The position numbers and the translations under genes were made by a program. Below the pieces are notes generated by a model. It was not told where the DNA came from. It ran no database searches and was given only the letters and a program-made list of their open reading frames with translations. DNA of 9,366 nucleotides from positions 1-9,366 of the forward strand of contig PUNP01000092.1 in NCBI GenBank assembly GCA_003551785.1. Reading direction: 5' to 3'. Shown here piece after piece: positions 7,526 to 9,366 of the stretch. This DNA comes from Candidatus Brocadiaceae bacterium. GTDB lineage: Bacteria; Planctomycetota; Brocadiia; SM23-32. Numbering within the stretch: position 1 is the stretch's first letter; each line of letters opens with the position of its first letter.

Positions 7526-8314
7526 AGTCTCCAGAAGGTCCTCATCCGGTTGATATCCATATTCACACAATTCAAAAGCTTCGGCATAAAGTATGCGGGC
7601 TCCATTCTCTGGCCCGTAACGTTCTATTAATTGTTGACGACAACTGTCGGCCACTTGTCCGAAACTCAAGCTGCATTGTTCGGCAAGCCAGCTCCGACGT
7701 TGTGATGCCTCTTGCGGAACTTCTTCCATTTGGCCCTGGATGTAAGGAAGCCATTCGAAAAACTGACTCTCATGACAGGCCAGCATCTGAACCTTTTGTT
7801 CGAAATATTCGTCTATGGATATGGCAATATCTGCCTGAAACGGTATTGGTTTGCGGAACTGGTCCCATGTCTGAAAAATGGCCGGCATCTGCTTCATAGC
7901 AGGCACATCAGGGCAGATAAGAGGCACGGTAAGCAGATATGCAGCATCCACTATCAGCTGGCCGACGGCCCGATGATCGGGATGGTAGTCCAGCATTCGA
8001 AGCGTGAGCAGCATGTTCGGGTCAAACTGACGTATCAAACGGATAATTTCTTCCCGAATTTCAAGAGTCGGTATCATCAGGCCGTCATCATGATTTAGCA
8101 CTATATACTCAGCACCTATTACCTCGCCCGCTCGAAAGGCCTCTTCCCTGCGTCGTTTCGCTATCTCATCAGGCGACATCTCATGATGTCCGGCGTTACC
8201 ATTAGTCAAGGAAACAAATCTCACCTCCCCACCATGCTCTATAATTTGTGCAGCTAATGCACCCGCCCGCAGGTCTGCGTCATCCGGATGTGCACCGATG
8301 AACATCATTCGCAT
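7511..8314 (-). CDS. PIG-L/LmbE family zinc-dependent N-acetyl-sugar deacetylase
   Basis: The 267-residue product opens with MFIGAHPDDADLRAGA, the family's AHPDD metal and base motif, and carries the second motif DYHPDHRAVG at residues 109-118. By analogy with MshB, H9, D12 and H114 would bind zinc and D11 would act as the base. The sixth position of the first motif is Asp (HPDDAD), where Glu is usual. Other family features are VSLTNGNAGHHEM, PTLEIREEIIRLIRQFDP, and a late segment HESQFFEWLPYIQG. There is no signal peptide, so it is cytoplasmic. Members remove acetyl groups from GlcNAc conjugates; the exact substrate here is unknown, but sugar catabolism or glycoconjugate synthesis fits the neighbourhood. 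The start at 8314 follows a GAGGAA site about 7-8 bp upstream. ATG codons at residues 3 and 4 are alternatives. The gene converges on the pseudopilin gene and has its own upstream region. Confidence 0.9.
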   Translation of the reverse strand: MRMMFIGAHPDDADLRAGALAAQIIEHGGEVRFVSLTNGNAGHHEMSPDEIAKRRREEAFRAGEVIGAEYIVLNHDDGLMIPTLEIREEIIRLIRQFDPNMLLTLRMLDYHPDHRAVGQLIVDAAYLLTVPLICPDVPAMKQMPAIFQTWDQFRKPIPFQADIAISIDEYFEQKVQMLACHESQFFEWLPYIQGQMEEVPQEASQRRSWLAEQCSLSFGQVADSCRQQLIERYGPENGARILYAEAFELCEYGYQPDEDLLETFFPC

Positions 8315-8369
8315 AATAGATTCCTCATCAATTTAACCTACATATTGCATAAATTTTGATACGATTCAT

Positions 8370-8398
8370 TTGCACTGGAACCTAACTTTTTGTATAAT
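8370..8398 (+). promoter_or_regulatory. Near-consensus sigma70-type promoter of the IS1380 remnant
   Basis: TTGCAC at 8370-8375 and TATAAT at 8393-8398 are separated by exactly 17 bp. The start codon of the transposase fragment is at 8444, preceded by AGAGGT at 8431-8436. The surrounding 8315-8443 is distinctly AT-rich compared with the glycan genes. The opposite-strand PIG-L gene must also draw its promoter from this interval, but I see no equally good match in that direction. Confidence 0.7.
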
Positions 8399-8443
8399 AG
8401 TTGTTTACATAGAAAACTTTAACCAAAAAGAGAGGTCCCCTAT

Positions 8444-8760
8444 ATGACAGAGTGTAACACGCAAGCTATGTTGTTTTCAAGTGTAAATAACAAACAAGTC
8501 GCCGTCGATTATAACGGTGGTCGCTTAACCTCTGATGCTGGTATATTGCACCTGAGAGGGGCCTTAAAAAACTGGGCATCACAGATATAATTGAAGGGTG
8601 AATCAATTATATTCGTGATCTGCGCTATTGTACCCCCGAACAAGAAGTTCTGCTGAAACAACGGATTTGCGGGATCGCAAGTGAATATGAGGGTCTGAAT
8701 GACCACAATGAGATTCGTAGAGATCCGTCATTTCAGGTCGCATCTGAAAAAGACGCGAGA
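8444..8760 (+). pseudogene. Broken IS1380-family transposase, N-terminal fragment
   Basis: The first frame reads MTECNTQAMLFSS, QVAVDYNGG, LTSDAGILHLR, the typical opening of IS1380-family DDE transposases, and stops at TAA 8588-8590 after 48 codons. The family sequence continues in another frame starting in the A run near 8566-8571: KKLGITDIIEG, a TGA at 8599-8601 where a Cys codon is expected, then IRDLRYCTPEQEVLLKQR, SEYEGLNDHNEIRRDPSFQ and VASEKDAR, ending at 8760. The gene therefore has one frameshift, one nonsense codon and loss of the rest of the protein, including the catalytic region (a full protein has roughly 400-plus residues). The left end with promoter and ribosome binding site survives, the right end does not, and I could not define terminal inverted repeats. 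It cannot encode an active transposase. Confidence 0.85.
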
Positions 8761-8906
8761 GGAGTTTACTACAGAGCTTGCGCCGCTCAACAAGATGCTG
8801 GAGCAAAATAACATCGATAAAGATTTGTATGAACTTTTTCCAAATGACGCGGGAAAACGTGGCGCACTCTCGCTATTAAAAACAAAGGTGGACGGCAGGC
8901 CCGTGA
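8761..8906 (+). other. Unassigned decayed coding sequence
   Basis: One frame carries a protein-like stretch (EEFTTELAPLNKMLEQNNID, then LYELFPNDAGKRGALSLLK) and a neighbouring frame continues it with GRQAREFIE and SGISKITIYW before a stop at about 8953. This looks like a gene fragment interrupted by frameshifts. I do not recognise the family. The frame is open back to an ATG at 8699, but that codon lies within transposase-derived sequence and has no supporting ribosome binding site. Confidence 0.3.
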
Positions 8907-9041
8907 ATTTATCGAGAAGCCATCAGGAATCTCAAAAATCACGATTTACTGGTAGAAATTGCCCTGTAAGCACCTCAAAGGAACCTTGCCGAGGCGGCAC
9001 CTGCAGAAACGGTTTTGAAAAGAATCCGGAGCAGGCGATGA
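8907..9041 (+). pseudogene. Possible addiction-module antitoxin remnant
   Basis: This frame reads EAIRNLKNHDLLVEIAL, a TAA at 8967-8969, then APQRNLAEAAPAETVLKRIRSRR and a TGA at 9039-9041. The pattern 'LL..AL.L.P..R..LAEA' followed by a basic 'VL.RIRSRR' end resembles the short antitoxins (putative addiction module component) encoded just before ParE toxins, with an internal stop and probably a deletion in the middle. The final TGA overlaps the next ATG as ATGA, typical of toxin-antitoxin operons. The match is short, so this is a tentative call based mainly on context. Confidence 0.3.
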
Positions 9042-9190
9042 ACAGAAAACTTGTTACCCGACCCAGGGCAGAAAAGGAAATGACGGAGGTTTTCGAATGG
9101 GCGTTTGTTACAATTTTTGAGATTGCAATGCGTTCCCAAAAAGGTTACAATGAAATGAAGGTTTGTGGAAAAATAACGGGCATAAATTAA
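9038..9190 (+). pseudogene. ParE/RelE-like toxin fragment
   Basis: The 50-residue frame begins MNRKLVTRPRAEKEMTEVFE, followed by W. This is the characteristic first strand and helix of ParE-type toxins ('v...p.A..dl.ea..Wy'). After Trp21 the similarity ends: the remaining 29 residues do not show the 'GLG..F' helix, the 'hP..yp' loop or the 'RR.....fPy.i.y' strands expected in a full toxin of about 95-100 residues. The fragment is too short to form the fold and is presumably inactive. It starts in ATGA overlap with the preceding antitoxin-like remnant. Confidence 0.4.
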
Positions 9191-9204
9191 GAGGAAGTTT
9201 AACT

Positions 9205-9261
9205 ATGTATGGAACCAAAGAGATAATCCGGGTTCGAGGTAAAAAGATTGAGATTAAATGA
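9205..9261 (+). CDS. Possible 18-residue basic leader peptide
   Basis: ATG 9205 has a good GAGGAAG site at 9191-9197 and opens an 18-codon frame, MYGTKEIIRVRGKKIEIK, rich in Lys and Arg. Its stop at 9259-9261 lies 11 bases beyond the TTG start of the next small gene, so translation of the two would be coupled. It could be a leader, an accidental short frame, or the old N-terminus of the downstream protein separated by a frameshift. Confidence 0.2.
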   Translation: MYGTKEIIRVRGKKIEIK

Positions 9262-9364
9262 ACTTTTCAGCATCTTTTTAGGCTTCATAGTCGTTTTATG
9301 CTCTGTAGCGTCCGTTGCGCTGATTGGATGGGGTATCTATAATTGGTTGGTGCAAGGATCATGA
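9248..9364 (+). CDS. Small single-span membrane protein (38 aa), possible transporter accessory subunit
   Basis: The frame is open from 9227. The only usable start is TTG 9248, which has GAGGT at 9236-9240 seven bases upstream. The product has a short polar start (MRLNE), one strongly hydrophobic segment of about 24 residues (LFSIFLGFIVVLCSVASVAL, then IGWG) and the end IYNWLVQGS. Its TGA at 9362-9364 overlaps an ATG at 9361 in the ATGA pattern of translationally coupled genes. Short proteins of 35-45 residues ending in a 'YGIINW'-like motif are encoded directly before sodium/solute symporters (symporter small accessory proteins). The size, topology, ending and coupling agree with that, but the next gene is outside the window, so the function is an inference. 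Confidence 0.4.
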   Translation: MRLNELFSIFLGFIVVLCSVASVALIGWGIYNWLVQGS

Positions 9365-9366
9365 AA
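9361..9366 (+). CDS. Probable start of the next gene (first two codons only)
   Basis: ATGAAA at the last six bases overlaps the stop of the small membrane protein gene as ATGA. Only Met-Lys is visible. The evidence is the coupling pattern alone; a transporter would be the expected product if the small protein is an accessory subunit. Confidence 0.25.

Noticed and set aside
8699..9190. A single intact 163-residue protein
   Set aside because: The frame crosses IS1380-derived sequence read out of frame, an unknown remnant and a ParE-like start, with no ribosome binding site at 8699. It is better explained as a chance open frame through decayed genes.

Overview
The window looks like chromosomal DNA of a Lentisphaerota/Kiritimatiellota/Verrucomicrobia-type bacterium. 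The clearest hint is the gene at 6591-7451. Its product has the [19 protein letters not shown] prepilin leader, an ISC..NQRQI segment and a C-terminal [11 protein letters not shown] box, a combination massively expanded in those phyla. The secreted LamG/DUF4091 and DUF4838 proteins behind a LacI-type regulator fit the same groups. The phylum is inferred from protein style only; no rRNA or tRNA gene is present.

Region 1 (1-6409, + strand) is a tightly packed polysaccharide-use cluster. It holds the 3' part of a LacI-type sugar-responsive regulator, then a secreted LamG plus GH123-like (DUF4091) putative glycosidase (25 bp gap), a secreted CBM9-like carbohydrate-binding protein (1 bp gap) and a secreted DUF4838 protein with an alpha-glucuronidase-like N-terminal fold (overlapping by 1-4 bp). 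The spacing and repeated signal peptides suggest one transcript whose products bind and cut an extracellular or periplasmic glycan under control of the regulator. The substrate cannot be read from the sequence.

Region 2 (6410-7510) has a 181 bp spacer with several small inverted repeats, then a pseudopilin-like gene with its own strong ribosome binding site and a probable terminator. It may belong functionally to the glycan cluster.

Region 3 (7511-8314, - strand) is a convergent PIG-L/LmbE-type zinc deacetylase, probably acting on an N-acetylated sugar or sugar conjugate.

Region 4 (8315-9204) is a decay zone. A near-consensus sigma70-type promoter drives a broken IS1380-family transposase fragment with one frameshift and one in-frame stop. 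Scrambled coding remnants follow, and then what looks like a wrecked ParE-type toxin-antitoxin pair that still has its ATGA overlap.

Region 5 (9205-9366) holds a small single-span membrane protein with a TTG start. Its stop codon overlaps the ATG of a further gene at the window edge, an arrangement resembling small accessory proteins encoded next to transporters.

I found no CRISPR array, stable RNA gene, riboswitch or complete insertion sequence. The best candidates for something little described are the small membrane protein at the right edge and the glycan cluster with its pseudopilin neighbour.
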